A stretch of DNA of 64,000 nt from Catenulispora acidiphila DSM 44928 (lineage in GTDB: Bacteria > Actinomycetota > Actinomycetes > Streptomycetales > Catenulisporaceae), in assembly GCF_000024025.1 (NCBI RefSeq), contig NC_013131.1, positions 7,378,001-7,442,000 of the forward strand. Reading direction: 5' to 3'. The notes below the pieces were generated by a model. It had not been told where the DNA came from and ran no database searches. It saw nothing but the letters and a program-made list of their open reading frames with translations. Shown here piece after piece: positions 18,840 to 29,009 of the stretch. Numbering within the stretch: position 1 is the stretch's first letter; the number at the start of each line of letters is the position of its first letter. The position numbers were made by a program, and so were the translations under genes.

Positions 18840-21800
18840 GTGTCGAAGCGCCGATCCCGAATAACCGCGCTGGGTGTTTCCGCCGCCGTCGTCGCGACGG
18901 GTCTCACTCAGCCGCAGTTGGCCAAGGCCGATGACACCACGGTGTCCGTCGACAATGCTCGGACCGGGTGGGATCGGAGCGAGCCCGGGCTCAGTCCGGC
19001 CGATGTCTCGGATCCCACCTTCGGGCAGATCTTCTCCACCACGGTCGACGGGCAGGTCTTCGCCCAGCCCGTGGTGGCCGGCGGGATGCTCGTCGTCGCC
19101 ACGGAGAACAACAAGGTCTATGGGCTCAATCCGCAGTCCGGGGCGATCGAGTGGACGCGGGGCGACCTGGGGCCGGCGTGGCCGTCCTCGTCGATCGATC
19201 CGCCGACCGGGTGCGGTGATCTGGGTCCCACGATCGGCGTCACGGCCACGCCGGTCTTCGACGCGGCCAGCAACACGGTCTACTTCACGTCGAAGACCTA
19301 CGCCGGCAACGATCCGACCGCGGCAAGTTGGCTGATGCACGCGATCGACCCGGGCACCGGCGTCGAGCGCTCGGGGTGGCCGGTCAAGATCCAGGGCTCG
19401 CCGAGCAACGACCCCTCGACGCCGTTCGACGCCTTCCACGAGATGCAGCGCCCCGGCCTGCTGCTCATGGACGGCGTGGTCTACGCCGCGTTCGGCGCGC
19501 ACTGCGACTTCACGCCGTGGCACGGCTACGTCGTCGGCGTCGACGCCGCCTCCGGGCAGCAGACCGCGATGTGGACCTCGGAAACCAACGACGCCGGCAG
19601 CGGCGCCGGCATCTGGCAGTCCGGCGGCGGTCTGATGTCCGACGGCGACGGACGCATCATCCTGGCCACCGGCAACGGCATCAGCCCGAAGGCAGGGCCC
19701 GGCACCAGTCCCAGCGGCCACCTCGCCGAATCAGTGGTGCGCCTCCAGGTGGGCTCGGACCGGTCGCTGTCGGCAGTGGACTTCTTCAGCCCGTCCGACA
19801 ACGCGACGCTGGACCTGAACGACACCGACTTCGGCTCCGGCGGGCCGACCGCGCTTCCGGACAGCTTCGGCACCGCCAAGGTGCCGCACGTGCTCTTCCA
19901 GGAGGGCAAGGACGGCCGGATCTTCCTGCTCAACCGCGACAACCTCGGCGGGATGGGGCAGGGACCCGGCGGCAAGGACAACGCCGTGCAGACCATCGGC
20001 CCGCTCCCCGGCGGCCTGTGGGGACACCCGGCGGTGTGGGGCGGCGACGGCGGCTACGTCTACCAGGTCGGCAACCAGCAACCACTGGTCGCGCTGCAGG
20101 CCGGGGCGACTGCGGCCGGCATGCCCACCCTGACCCAGGCCGGAACCAGTACCGACTCCTTCGGCTTCACCAGCGGATCGCCGATCGTCACCTCCACCGG
20201 CGCGAACTCCGGCAGCGCCGTCGTCTGGGTGGTGGACTGCCCGAGCGGATCCTGGGGCAGCGGCGTGACCGGCGAGAACGCGACGCTGAACGCGTACTCC
20301 GCGATCCCGGACTCCCACGGCACCCTCGACAAGCTGTTCTCCGCGCCGATCGGCCGGGCGGCCAAGTACTCGGTCGTGGCCACCGACTCCAACCGCGTCT
20401 ACGTCGGCACCCGCGAGACCGACCTGGTGGGCAAGGTCATCGGCTTCGGCAAGCCCGCGAAGACACCTTTGACCACGGCTCCGGTGGCGTTCGGACCGGT
20501 CCAGGTCGGCGCCAGCGTCAAGAAGCAGGTGACGCTGACCGCCACACAGCAGGTCACGGTCACCGGCGCCACGATGAACGACTCGCCGTACGCCGTCGAC
20601 CCCAAGCAGCTGGCCACGCCGGTGACGCTGAACACCGGCGACCAGCTGACGCTCACCGTCACCTTCGCCCCGACCGCGGTCGGCGCGGCGAACGGGATCA
20701 TGACGGTCGCGACCAGCGCCGGCAGCGTCGGGGTGTCCCTGAACGGCAGCGGCCTGACGAACGGCCTCGGCGCGTCGCCGAGCCCGGTCCAGTTCCAGGA
20801 GGACCAGCCGACCGGCACACAGCAGACGATGGCGATCCGGATCTGGAACACGGGCTCGGTCGATGAGACCATCCAGAGCGTCACCCTGCCGAGCGCGCCG
20901 TTCACCGTCCAAGGACTGTCGCAGGGCACGACCATCGCCGTCGGCCAGTCGGTCTCGGCGTCGATCACCTACGCCCCGACCGCGGCCGGCCCGGCCGCCG
21001 ACCACCTGACCGTCGTGTCGACCAGCGGCACCCTGAACGTCCCGCTCACCGGCGCCGCGGTATCAGGCTTCGGACACCTGCAGATCTCGCCGTCCTCCTT
21101 GAACTTCGGCAACGTCACCGTCGGCTCCACCGCGAAGGTGGGCTTCGACATCACGAACACCGGAACGGCTCCGCTGACGATCTCGAAGGCGAAGGCGCCG
21201 ACCGGCGTGTTCACCACCGCCCTGCCGATCTCGGAGGGCCAGGTCCTCGGACCGACTCAGAGCATCCACGTCGACATGGCCTTCACCCCGACCGCGGCCG
21301 GTCCGCAACAGGCCCAGTACGAGGTCACCCCGGCCGACGGCCAAGGGGCGATGTTCGTCCAGATGAGCGGCAGCGGAGTCGCCCCGGGCAGCCCCACGGG
21401 CAACCCCGGCGGCAATCCCCCTCCCCCGGTCGCCACGGGAAACCCGACCGTCACCCGGCTGTCCGGCGACAACCGCTACCTCACCGGCGTCGCCGTGTCG
21501 CAGTCGCGATGGGCCAACGCCGGCGGTGACTCCTCCGGCCGCGCGACCGCGCACGTCGTCGTGCTCGCCCGCGGCGACCAGTTCGCCGACGCCCTGGCCG
21601 GCGTGCCGCTGGCCGCCAAGGAGAAGGGCCCGCTGCTTCTCACGGACCCCAACTCGCTGACGCCCGAGTCCCTGGCCGAGATCAAGCGAGTCCTCGGGAC
21701 CAGCGGCGGGCAGATCAACGTTCTCGGCGGCACCAAGGCGATCTCCCCCGCCATCGTCAGCCAGCTGACTCACCTGGGGTACAGCGTCACCCGCTTCGCC

Positions 21801-22418
21801 GGTCCCGACCGCGACCACACCGCCTTGGACATCGCCGAGCACGGCCTCGGCAGCCCGCAGCACGTGGTCCTGGCCACCGGGCTGGACTACGCCGACGCGC
21901 TCGCCGCCGGCCCGTTCGCCACCGGACCCGCGGCGACCGCGGCCGGACCGGCGGCGGTGATCCTCACCGACGGCAAGACCCTGGCGCCGGACGTGCGGGC
22001 GTTCATCGCCAGCCGCGTCGCGCAGTCGTCCCAGGGCGCGACCGGAGCGTGGGCGATCGGCGGCCAGGCCGTGACGGCGGCGGCGGGTCTGCCCGGCTAT
22101 GTCAGGCCTCTGGCAGGCAGCACCCGCTACGACACCGACGTCAAGGTGGTGCAGGCCGCCATGGCCGCCGGCGGCGTCCAGCAGATCGGTGTGGCGACCG
22201 GCGGCGGCTTCGCCGACGCCCTGACCGGCGGCGCGCTGACCGCGGCCACCGGCGGCGAGCTGGTGCTGGTGCCCTCGACGCTGCCCGCGGAGACGGCGAA
22301 CCTGCTCAGTGCGCTGCGACCGCAGCTGACGGCGGTGGAACTGTTCGGCGGGACCGCCGTCATCAGTCCGGCGCTGGCCGGCCAGGTGACCTCGGCGGTG
22401 AACGGCCGGGCTCGCTAG
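18840..22418 (+). CDS. Secreted PQQ-like propeller / ASH-like / cell-wall-binding repeat 2 protein
   Basis: 1192 residues from a GTG start preceded by AGGAC. A signal peptide (SKRRSRITALGVSAAVVAT) precedes a beta-propeller of roughly 500 residues (VVATENNKVYGLNPQSGAIEW, VLFQEGKDGRIFLLNRDNLG). Three ASH/'choice-of-anchor D'-like domains follow at about 530-840 (FGPVQVGASVKKQVTL; LNFGNVTVGSTAKVGFDITN). After a PPPP linker come three cell-wall-binding repeat 2 modules (TRLSGDNRYLTGVAVS, TRFAGPDRDHTALDIA, RPLAGSTRYDTDVKVV), each with a GxxFADAL-like segment. The last modules anchor proteins to the Gram-positive wall. The propeller may bind a ligand or be catalytic; I see no proof of a PQQ-dependent enzyme. 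Confidence 0.88.
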   Translation: MSKRRSRITALGVSAAVVATGLTQPQLAKADDTTVSVDNARTGWDRSEPGLSPADVSDPTFGQIFSTTVDGQVFAQPVVAGGMLVVATENNKVYGLNPQSGAIEWTRGDLGPAWPSSSIDPPTGCGDLGPTIGVTATPVFDAASNTVYFTSKTYAGNDPTAASWLMHAIDPGTGVERSGWPVKIQGSPSNDPSTPFDAFHEMQRPGLLLMDGVVYAAFGAHCDFTPWHGYVVGVDAASGQQTAMWTSETNDAGSGAGIWQSGGGLMSDGDGRIILATGNGISPKAGPGTSPSGHLAESVVRLQVGSDRSLSAVDFFSPSDNATLDLNDTDFGSGGPTALPDSFGTAKVPHVLFQEGKDGRIFLLNRDNLGGMGQGPGGKDNAVQTIGPLPGGLWGHPAVWGGDGGYVYQVGNQQPLVALQAGATAAGMPTLTQAGTSTDSFGFTSGSPIVTSTGANSGSAVVWVVDCPSGSWGSGVTGENATLNAYSAIPDSHGTLDKLFSAPIGRAAKYSVVATDSNRVYVGTRETDLVGKVIGFGKPAKTPLTTAPVAFGPVQVGASVKKQVTLTATQQVTVTGATMNDSPYAVDPKQLATPVTLNTGDQLTLTVTFAPTAVGAANGIMTVATSAGSVGVSLNGSGLTNGLGASPSPVQFQEDQPTGTQQTMAIRIWNTGSVDETIQSVTLPSAPFTVQGLSQGTTIAVGQSVSASITYAPTAAGPAADHLTVVSTSGTLNVPLTGAAVSGFGHLQISPSSLNFGNVTVGSTAKVGFDITNTGTAPLTISKAKAPTGVFTTALPISEGQVLGPTQSIHVDMAFTPTAAGPQQAQYEVTPADGQGAMFVQMSGSGVAPGSPTGNPGGNPPPPVATGNPTVTRLSGDNRYLTGVAVSQSRWANAGGDSSGRATAHVVVLARGDQFADALAGVPLAAKEKGPLLLTDPNSLTPESLAEIKRVLGTSGGQINVLGGTKAISPAIVSQLTHLGYSVTRFAGPDRDHTALDIAEHGLGSPQHVVLATGLDYADALAAGPFATGPAATAAGPAAVILTDGKTLAPDVRAFIASRVAQSSQGATGAWAIGGQAVTAAAGLPGYVRPLAGSTRYDTDVKVVQAAMAAGGVQQIGVATGGGFADALTGGALTAATGGELVLVPSTLPAETANLLSALRPQLTAVELFGGTAVISPALAGQVTSAVNGRAR

Positions 22419-22419
22419 C

Positions 22420-22465
22420 CCTGGAATCGGTGGGCCTGGAATCGGTGGCTCGGGAATTGGTGGGC
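22420..22465. repeat. Short degenerate tandem repeat, three units
   Basis: Three ~15-16 bp units (CCTGGAATCGGTGGG, CCTGGAATCGGTGGCT, CGGGAATTGGTGGGC) follow the stop of the gene ending at 22418, between two convergent genes. No stem structure or coding is obvious. Confidence 0.6.
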
Positions 22466-22488
22466 CGAAAAGCTGCGACCCGGGAAAC

Positions 22489-23256
22489 TCACCTAGTCCC
22501 GCCCTCGCCCCCGAACCGCCCCTCCAACCACCGATAAACCCCCGGCGCCACCCCCTGCACCACCACCGGCACGCGCAACCAGCGGGGCACGTACACCTCC
22601 GCCGTGCCCCGCTCCACGCACCGCATCACCGCCTCGGCGGCGGCCTCCGTCGGGATCGGTTTCGGCCAGCGGCGGGCGTAGGGGGTGCCGCGGCGGTCGA
22701 AGAAGGGTGTCGCGATCACGCCTGCCACCACCACGCCGATTCGTATTCCGGTCTCGCGCAGTTCGCCGCGCAGGCTGTCCGCGAAGCAGTCGAGGCCTGC
22801 TTTGCTCGCCGCGTACACCGCTTCGCCGCCGACGCCGAGGCGGCCGGCGATGGAGCTGACGAACACCACGCGGCCCGCGTTGTGCTCGCGCATCGCCGGG
22901 AGCAGTGCGCGGGTCAGGGCGATCGGGGCGGCGAGGTTCACGGCGAGGAGGCGGTCGGCGGTGCCTTTGGGCATCGTGCGGAAGTCGCCGTGCCAGCCGA
23001 AGCCCGCGTTGTTCACCAGGACCTCGATGCGGCCGTCGCCGACTTCCAGGGCACGGGTGGCGAGGCGTTCGGCTTCGCCGGCGTGCGCAAGGTCGGCGCA
23101 GACGGGGACGCCGTTCACGGCCATCGCGACGCCGGCGGTGGCACGTTCGTCGCGGCCGTGGACCACGACGCGGTAGCCGCGGCGGGCCAGCGCGGCGGCG
23201 GTCACCGCCCCGATGCCCGACGAGGCGCCGGTCACCAGGGCGACGCCCCGGCTCAT
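22489..23256 (-). CDS. Short-chain dehydrogenase/reductase (SDR)
   Basis: 255 residues, classical SDR. The Rossmann motif TGASSGIG is at residues ~10-17, NNAG at ~87, catalytic Ser in VSSIAG and the YAASK pair (Tyr, Lys) near residue 150. It is an NAD(P)-dependent oxidoreductase of unknown substrate. The ATG overlaps the ispG stop (ATGA), so it is translationally coupled as the third gene of a dxs-ispG-SDR unit. This suggests, but does not prove, a role on an isoprenoid-derived alcohol or ketone. The C-terminus is basic and aromatic ([21 protein letters not shown]), as in membrane-associated SDRs. Confidence 0.92.
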   Translation of the reverse strand: MSRGVALVTGASSGIGAVTAAALARRGYRVVVHGRDERATAGVAMAVNGVPVCADLAHAGEAERLATRALEVGDGRIEVLVNNAGFGWHGDFRTMPKGTADRLLAVNLAAPIALTRALLPAMREHNAGRVVFVSSIAGRLGVGGEAVYAASKAGLDCFADSLRGELRETGIRIGVVVAGVIATPFFDRRGTPYARRWPKPIPTEAAAEAVMRCVERGTAEVYVPRWLRVPVVVQGVAPGVYRWLEGRFGGEGGTR

Positions 23257-24368
23257 GACCCCTCGGACAGGGCCAGCGCCTCCTCCACGAGCGCTTCGAC
23301 GATCTGCGCCTCGGGGACCGTGCGGACGACCTCGCCGCGCACGAAGATCTGACCCTTGCCGTTGCCGGAGGAGACGCCGATGTCGGCCTCCCGCGCCTCG
23401 CCGGGACCGTTCACCACGCAGCCCATCACCGCGACGCGCAGCGGGTGCGGGAAGCCGTCGAACGCCGCCTGCACGCGCTCGGCCAACTTGTACACGTCCA
23501 CCTGCGCGCGCCCGCACGACGGACACGACACGATCTCCAGATGCCGCCGCCGCAGCCCGAGCGATTCCAGGATGCTGATCCCGACCTTGACCTCCTCCAC
23601 CGGCGGCGCCGACAGCGAGACCCGGATCGTGTCCCCGATGCCCTCCGACAGCAGGATGCCGAACGCCACTGCCGACTTCACCGTGCCCTGCATCAGCGGC
23701 CCGGCCTCGGTGACGCCCAGGTGCAGCGGGTAGTCGCACTGCTCCGACAGCAGCCGGTACGCCGCCACCATCACCAGCGGGTCGTGGTGTTTCACCGAGA
23801 TCTTGATGTCCCGGAACCCGTGTTCCTCGAACAGCGAGCACTCCCACAGCGCCGATTCGACCAGGGCTTCGGGCGTCGCCTTGCCGTACTTCTCGTACAG
23901 CCGCTTGTCCAGGGAGCCCGCGTTCACCCCGATCCGGATCGGGATCCCGGCGTCCTCGGCGGCGCGCGCGATCTCGCCGACCTTGTCGTCGAAAGCCTTG
24001 ATGTTGCCGGGATTGACGCGCACGGCCGCGCAGCCGGCGTCGATGGCGGCGAAGACGTATTTCGGCTGGAAATGGATGTCGGCGATGACAGGGATCTGCG
24101 ACTTCTTCGCGATCGCGGGAAGGGCGTCGGCGTCGTCCTGCGAGGGCACCGCGACCCGGACGATCTGGCAGCCGGCGGCGGTGAGCTGCGCGATCTGTTG
24201 CAGGGTGGCGTTGACGTCCGCGGTCAGCGTGGTCGTCATCGACTGCACGGACACCGGCGCGCCCCCGCCCACCGGCACGCCGCCGACGTCGAGCTGCCGG
24301 CTGATCCTTCGTCGCTCGCGCGCCTCCGCGGCCGGGAAGGTCGGCAGTCCGATGTCGATGGCGTTCAC
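23253..24368 (-). CDS. ispG: 4-hydroxy-3-methylbut-2-enyl diphosphate synthase (flavodoxin)
   Basis: 371 residues; the normal bacterial length. IspG (GcpE) converts MEcPP to HMBPP in the MEP isoprenoid pathway using a [4Fe-4S] cluster. Visible are the N-terminal SVQSMTTT and ADIHF TIM-barrel motifs, and the C-terminal cluster ligands in CPSCGR and in [11 protein letters not shown], the latter followed by the family's DIGVSSG. The start is a GTG with AGGAG 7 nt upstream. It lies 35 bp after dxs and overlaps the SDR gene by 4 bp, so dxs, ispG and the SDR gene form an operon covering the first and penultimate MEP steps. Confidence 0.97.
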   Translation of the reverse strand: MNAIDIGLPTFPAAEARERRRISRQLDVGGVPVGGGAPVSVQSMTTTLTADVNATLQQIAQLTAAGCQIVRVAVPSQDDADALPAIAKKSQIPVIADIHFQPKYVFAAIDAGCAAVRVNPGNIKAFDDKVGEIARAAEDAGIPIRIGVNAGSLDKRLYEKYGKATPEALVESALWECSLFEEHGFRDIKISVKHHDPLVMVAAYRLLSEQCDYPLHLGVTEAGPLMQGTVKSAVAFGILLSEGIGDTIRVSLSAPPVEEVKVGISILESLGLRRRHLEIVSCPSCGRAQVDVYKLAERVQAAFDGFPHPLRVAVMGCVVNGPGEAREADIGVSSGNGKGQIFVRGEVVRTVPEAQIVEALVEEALALSEGS

Positions 24369-24403
24369 AGTGTTCTCCTGTCTGGGGAAGGGGCGTCCGG
24401 CGG

Positions 24404-26461
24404 TCAGTGTCGGGGGCTCGACCGGGCCTGCCTCGCCTCGCCGTTCGTGGTGCGGACGGTGGTGATGAGCTGTGTTGTCTCAGGGAGCTGCGTTGTCGTT
24501 CCAGGGGGCTGCGTTACATCGGAAATCGGTGCTGTGCCAGGGATCTGTGCTGTCTCAGCGACCTGCGATACCTCAGGGATCTCCAACAACTCCGGAACAG
24601 CCTCCAAAGCGATCCGAGGCCCAGCCTGCAACCCGTCCACCACTGTCGCGACGACGTCCCCCACCCCCATCCCCGCGCCTTCCAAAATTTCTTCGCGACC
24701 ACCCGCGGCCAAGAACTCCTGTGGCAGTCCCATCACCCGCACCGGCGTTGTCGACTCCGCATCGGCGCAGGCTTGCGCCAACGCCGTCCCCATCCCGGCG
24801 CTGCGCACGCTGTCCTCGACGGTCACCACCAACCGGTGCCGGTCCGCCAAGTGCGTCAGATGCGGATTGACCGGCAGGATCCAGCGCGGGTCGACCACCG
24901 TCGTGCCGATCCCCAGCCGGTCCAGCTCCTCGGCGGCGGCCAGGCATGTGCTCGCCGTCACGCCGGCGGCCACGATCAACACGTCCAGCGGCCGTCCCGC
25001 AGCCCGATACAAGATGTCGACGCCGTTCATCCGCGTGTGCGCCTCGATGTCGGGCCCGGCCACGGCCTTCGGGAAGCGGATCACGGTCGGCGCGTCGTCC
25101 ACCGCCACCGCCTCTCGCAGCAGCTCCGCCAGCCGCGCCGGGTCCCGGGGCGCCGCCAGACGCAAGCCCGGCACGACGCTGAGGATCGCGCTGTCCCACA
25201 TCCCGTGGTGCGAGGCGCCGTCGGGTCCGGTGACGCCGGCGCGGTCCAAGACGAACGTGACGCCCGCCTTGTGCAGCGCCACGTCCATGACCACCTGGTC
25301 GAACGCCCGGTTCAGGAACGTCGAGTAGACGCACACCACCGGGTGCAGCCCTCCGGCGGCCAACCCCGCCGACGAACACACCGCGTGCTGCTCGGCGATG
25401 CCGACGTCGAACACGCGCTCCGGGAACCGCCGCGCGAACTCGCCGAGCCCGACCGGCAGCACCATCGCCGCGCTGACGCACACCACGTCGGACCGCTCCG
25501 CGCCGATCGCGCTCATCTGCTCGCCGAAGACCTCGGTCCAGCTCTTCTTCGGCGGCTTGATCGGCGCGCCGGTGTGCGGGTCCACGACCCCGACCGCGTG
25601 CATCCGGTCCGCCTCGTCGCACTCGGCGGGTTCGAAGCCGCGGCCCTTCGTGGTGAGGACGTGCACCAGCGCCGGCTTGCCGAGCGCCGCCGCCGCGCGC
25701 AGCGCCTGCTCGGTCGCAGCGATGTCGTGGCCGTCGACCGGGCCGACGTAGGCCAGCCCGAGATCGGTGAACAGGTGCTGAGCCCGAGGCTCGGCGCGCA
25801 GTCCGCCGAGGTGCGTGGCGATGCCGCCGATCGTCGGGGCGTAGGCGCGACCGTTGTCGTTGAGCACGATCACGACCGGACGGTCGGCGGCACCGGCGAG
25901 GTTGTTGAGCCCTTCCCAGGCGAGGCCGCCAGTCATGGCGCCGTCGCCGATCACCGGCACGATGTGCCGCCGCGCCGGGTCGCCGGAGCCGTCGGACAGC
26001 TCGCCGCGCAGCTGGAACGCCTTGGCCAGGCCGTCGGCGTAGCTCAGCGCGGTCGAGGCGTGCGAGTTCTCGATCCAGTCGTGTGCGGATTCCGAGCGTG
26101 AGGGATAGCCGGACAGTCCGCCGTTCCGGCGCAGCACGTCGAAGCCCGCGCCGCGTCCGGTGAGGATCTTGTGCACGTAACTCTGATGGCCGGTGTCGAA
26201 CAGCAGCACGTCGTGGGGTGAGCGGAAAGCCCGGTGCAGCGCGATGGTCAGCTCCACCACGCCGAGGTTGACGCCCAGGTGTCCGCCGACCGCGCACACC
26301 TTCTCGATGAGGAAGCCGCGGATCTCCGCGGCCAGTGCGGTCAGCTCGGCGGTATCGAGCCCCGCCAAGTCCTCCGGACCCTTCACTCGCTCCAGCACCG
26401 GATCGGCGGGCTGCCGCCGGGGTGCCGAAGACGACGACGAAGACTTGGCGGTCGTCCGCAT
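24404..26461 (-). CDS. dxs: 1-deoxy-D-xylulose-5-phosphate synthase
   Basis: 685 residues. Dxs condenses pyruvate and glyceraldehyde-3-phosphate with thiamine diphosphate, the first MEP step. Visible: [21 protein letters not shown], the ThDP motif GDGAMTGG with the following NDNG, the transketolase-like pyrimidine domain with [10 protein letters not shown], and GPDGASHHG. Start chosen at the ATG with AGGAG 5-6 nt upstream; a second in-frame ATG lies 5 codons earlier. The enzyme is normally ~620-645 residues. Here about 50 extra C-terminal residues form a low-complexity Thr/Pro/Gln tail (motifs like [12 protein letters not shown]), coded by degenerate DNA repeats. First gene of the dxs-ispG-SDR unit. 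Confidence 0.96.
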   Translation of the reverse strand: MRTTAKSSSSSSAPRRQPADPVLERVKGPEDLAGLDTAELTALAAEIRGFLIEKVCAVGGHLGVNLGVVELTIALHRAFRSPHDVLLFDTGHQSYVHKILTGRGAGFDVLRRNGGLSGYPSRSESAHDWIENSHASTALSYADGLAKAFQLRGELSDGSGDPARRHIVPVIGDGAMTGGLAWEGLNNLAGAADRPVVIVLNDNGRAYAPTIGGIATHLGGLRAEPRAQHLFTDLGLAYVGPVDGHDIAATEQALRAAAALGKPALVHVLTTKGRGFEPAECDEADRMHAVGVVDPHTGAPIKPPKKSWTEVFGEQMSAIGAERSDVVCVSAAMVLPVGLGEFARRFPERVFDVGIAEQHAVCSSAGLAAGGLHPVVCVYSTFLNRAFDQVVMDVALHKAGVTFVLDRAGVTGPDGASHHGMWDSAILSVVPGLRLAAPRDPARLAELLREAVAVDDAPTVIRFPKAVAGPDIEAHTRMNGVDILYRAAGRPLDVLIVAAGVTASTCLAAAEELDRLGIGTTVVDPRWILPVNPHLTHLADRHRLVVTVEDSVRSAGMGTALAQACADAESTTPVRVMGLPQEFLAAGGREEILEGAGMGVGDVVATVVDGLQAGPRIALEAVPELLEIPEVSQVAETAQIPGTAPISDVTQPPGTTTQLPETTQLITTVRTTNGEARQARSSPRH

Positions 26462-26869
26462 AGGGACTCCTAACACTCGCCTACCATCGCGGCGCGGGAA
26501 GCAACTTGTGTGACTCCCACCGCACCAGGGTGGTCGCCTTCGGCGGTGCGCGCGTGCCCGGCGGGACGGACGCGAAAGCCGGGAAGCAGGTTCCGTGCCT
26601 GGTCAGCTCTCTGTGACCGGCGCCGTCGGGCTTCTTCCCAGGCTCGTCTGTTCGGGCGATCCGCAGGTTCGTAAACCTCCTTCCACCATCGCAGAAGGTG
26701 GTGGCATCGCTACGCAGAGCAGGAGATTCGGGCCGACGACTGGCAAAAGAGTAAGAATCACATGATCAATGCGGGAATCGGCGTCCATGTGTTACACACT
26801 GGGAATCCACGCGCAGTCCACCTATGTCGGACAGCGAAGGCGACTGGCCGATCCGGCAAGGCAGGGAAC
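26462..26869. other. Divergent intergenic region, dxs / ABC transporter
   Basis: About 400 bp between divergent starts. It contains a weak CCACC/GGTGG inverted repeat near 26686-26704 and an A-rich stretch (ggcaaaagagtaagaatcac) at 26741-26760 that may be promoter DNA. An in-frame upstream extension of the ABC gene to 26762 exists but lacks a good ribosome-binding site. Confidence 0.4.
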
Positions 26870-28978
26870 ATGCAGGTTGAGCTCGAAGACCGCCGCGAGG
26901 CGGGCAGCATCACCGGCACGATCGCGACCCCGGTTCCGATCCTGGGCGAGGCCGCCCCGGTGGTTCCGATGGCTCCGGCTCCGGCGGTGGCTTCGGCTCC
27001 AGCTCCAGCAGCGATTCCCGCGGCAGTTCCAGCTTCAACGCTCACCTCGGCTTCGACGTCTGCTTCGACCTCGGCTTCAACTCCGGTGGCCGCTCCGACC
27101 CCCGCCCTCCGCCCCCTCGCCACGATCACCCCCGAATCCCCGGCCGCCCTGTCGACCCGCGGCCTGACCGTCACCGTCAAGCACCGCGGCGTGGTCAAGA
27201 CCCTCCTGGACGACGTCGGCTTCGACGTCCCCGAGCAGTCCCTGGTCGCCGTCATCGGACCCTCCGGCTCCGGCAAGTCGACTCTGCTGCGCGCCCTGAC
27301 CGGCTCGCGCCCCGCCGACTCCGGCGAGGTCCGCTACGCCGGCCGCGAACTGTGCGCCGAGTACTCCCTGCTCCGCCACCGCATCGGCCTGGTCCCGCAG
27401 GACGACGTCCTGCACGCCCAGCTCACGGTCAAGGCCGCCCTCCGCTACGCCGCCGCCCTCCGCTTCCCGCAGGGCACCACCGCCGAGCAGCGCGAACGCC
27501 GCATCGACGAGGTCCTGACCGACCTGCGCCTGACCGAGTTCGAGGGCAACAAGGTCGCCACGCTGTCCGGCGGCCAGCGCAAGCGCGTCTCCGTCGCCCT
27601 GGAGCTGCTGACCAAGCCCACGGTGCTGTTCCTGGACGAGCCGACCTCCGGCCTCGACCCGGGCATGGACCGCGACGTCATGCGCATGCTGCGCTGTCTG
27701 ACCGACGAGGGACGCACCGTTCTGGTCGTCACGCACTCGGTCGCCGAGCTGCAGGCGTGCGACTTGCTGCTGGTGATGGCGCCCGGCGGCGGGGTGGCGT
27801 ACTACGGACCACCGCAGGAGGCGCTGCCGTTCTTCGAGTGCGAGACCTGGGCAGACGTGTTCCTGGCCTTCTCGTGCCGGCGCGGCTATGACTGGGCCGG
27901 GGCGTACCGCTCGTCCGTCTATCACGACACATACAGCGCGACCTCGGCTGTGGAGTCCTCCGGCGCCACCACGCTTCCTTCGCCGCGGTCTTCGAGCGAG
28001 GACTTTGGTCCCGGAGCGTCCCGCGAGCGTAACGCTGCGTCAGCAACGGTCCTGCCGATTCCCGCGACTGCTGCCGCTGGTCCGCCCAAGACTTCCGCTC
28101 CCACCTCCTGCTACTCGACGCCTCGCGCGGCGCAGGGCTGGGGTTCCCAGCTCCGCACGCTCATCCGCCGCTACCTCGCGGTCATCGCCGCCGACCGCGG
28201 CCACCTGTGGCTGCTGGCCGCACTCCCGATGATCATGGGCCTGCTGAGCCTGGCCATCCCGGCCTCCTCCGGCCTGGCCGCGGCCTCCGGCGGCGACACG
28301 AACACCGACGCCCCGACCGTGCTTCTGGTCCTCGCGGTCGGCGCGTGCCTGACCGGCGCCGCCAATGCGGTCCGTGAGCTGATCAAGGAACGCGGCATCT
28401 ACGACCGAGAACGCGCGGCGGGACTGTCGCGCTCGGCGTATGTGATGTCCAAGGCGATCGTCCTGGGCGTGATCACCGCGACGCAGACGATCGTGCTGTC
28501 GGCGATCTGCCTCCTGCCACGCCGCCTCCCGGCCCACGGTCTGCTGATCTCCGGCAGCGCCGTCCCGGAGCTGATGCTCGCGGCGGTCCTGCTCGGCGTC
28601 ACCTCGATGCTGCTCGGCTTGGTCGTCTCCGCGGTCGTCCGCACCACCGAGAAGACCATGCCCCTGCTGGTCCTGATCACGATCGTCGAGGTCGTGTTCT
28701 GCGGCTCCCTGTTCCCCTTGTTCCACAGCCCGGCGCTGGAGCAGCTCGCCTGGCTCTCCCCGTCGCGCTGGGCGGTCGCCGCCGAAGCCGCGACGATCAA
28801 CCTGCCGACCATCATGGGCCCACCCCAGGGCCGCACCACCACCGATCCGCTCTGGCAGCACTCGATCCTGCAGTGGGGCGCGGACATCGGGATGCTGGTC
28901 GTGCTGGGCACGGCGTGCGTGGCACTTGTGCTGCGGCTGCTGCGGCGGCACGAGTCATCGCTGCTGCGCGGCTGCTGA
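26870..28978 (+). CDS. Fused ABC exporter, ATP-binding plus ABC-2 type permease (ABCG-like half transporter)
   Basis: About 702 residues. After a ~95-residue Pro/Ala/Ser/Thr-rich N-terminus comes one nucleotide-binding domain: Walker A GPSGSGKST, Q-loop LVPQDD, signature LSGGQRKRVS, Walker B VLFLDEPTSGLD, H-switch VVTHS. A second low-complexity linker leads to an ABC-2 permease with about six hydrophobic helices (LWLLAALPMIMGLLSLAIPA, then NAVRELIKERGIYDRERAAGLS, a conserved ABC-2/ABCG loop). The domain order is that of ABCG/White-type and mycobacterial Rv1747-like exporters, but there is no FHA domain. The substrate is unknown. The start is uncertain: ATG 26870 or upstream ATG 26762. The next gene lies 31 bp downstream on the same strand. 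Confidence 0.9.
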   Translation: MQVELEDRREAGSITGTIATPVPILGEAAPVVPMAPAPAVASAPAPAAIPAAVPASTLTSASTSASTSASTPVAAPTPALRPLATITPESPAALSTRGLTVTVKHRGVVKTLLDDVGFDVPEQSLVAVIGPSGSGKSTLLRALTGSRPADSGEVRYAGRELCAEYSLLRHRIGLVPQDDVLHAQLTVKAALRYAAALRFPQGTTAEQRERRIDEVLTDLRLTEFEGNKVATLSGGQRKRVSVALELLTKPTVLFLDEPTSGLDPGMDRDVMRMLRCLTDEGRTVLVVTHSVAELQACDLLLVMAPGGGVAYYGPPQEALPFFECETWADVFLAFSCRRGYDWAGAYRSSVYHDTYSATSAVESSGATTLPSPRSSSEDFGPGASRERNAASATVLPIPATAAAGPPKTSAPTSCYSTPRAAQGWGSQLRTLIRRYLAVIAADRGHLWLLAALPMIMGLLSLAIPASSGLAAASGGDTNTDAPTVLLVLAVGACLTGAANAVRELIKERGIYDRERAAGLSRSAYVMSKAIVLGVITATQTIVLSAICLLPRRLPAHGLLISGSAVPELMLAAVLLGVTSMLLGLVVSAVVRTTEKTMPLLVLITIVEVVFCGSLFPLFHSPALEQLAWLSPSRWAVAAEAATINLPTIMGPPQGRTTTDPLWQHSILQWGADIGMLVVLGTACVALVLRLLRRHESSLLRGC

Positions 28979-29009
28979 GGTTGCCGGAGGCGCGACTGGC
29001 AGTGGAATA

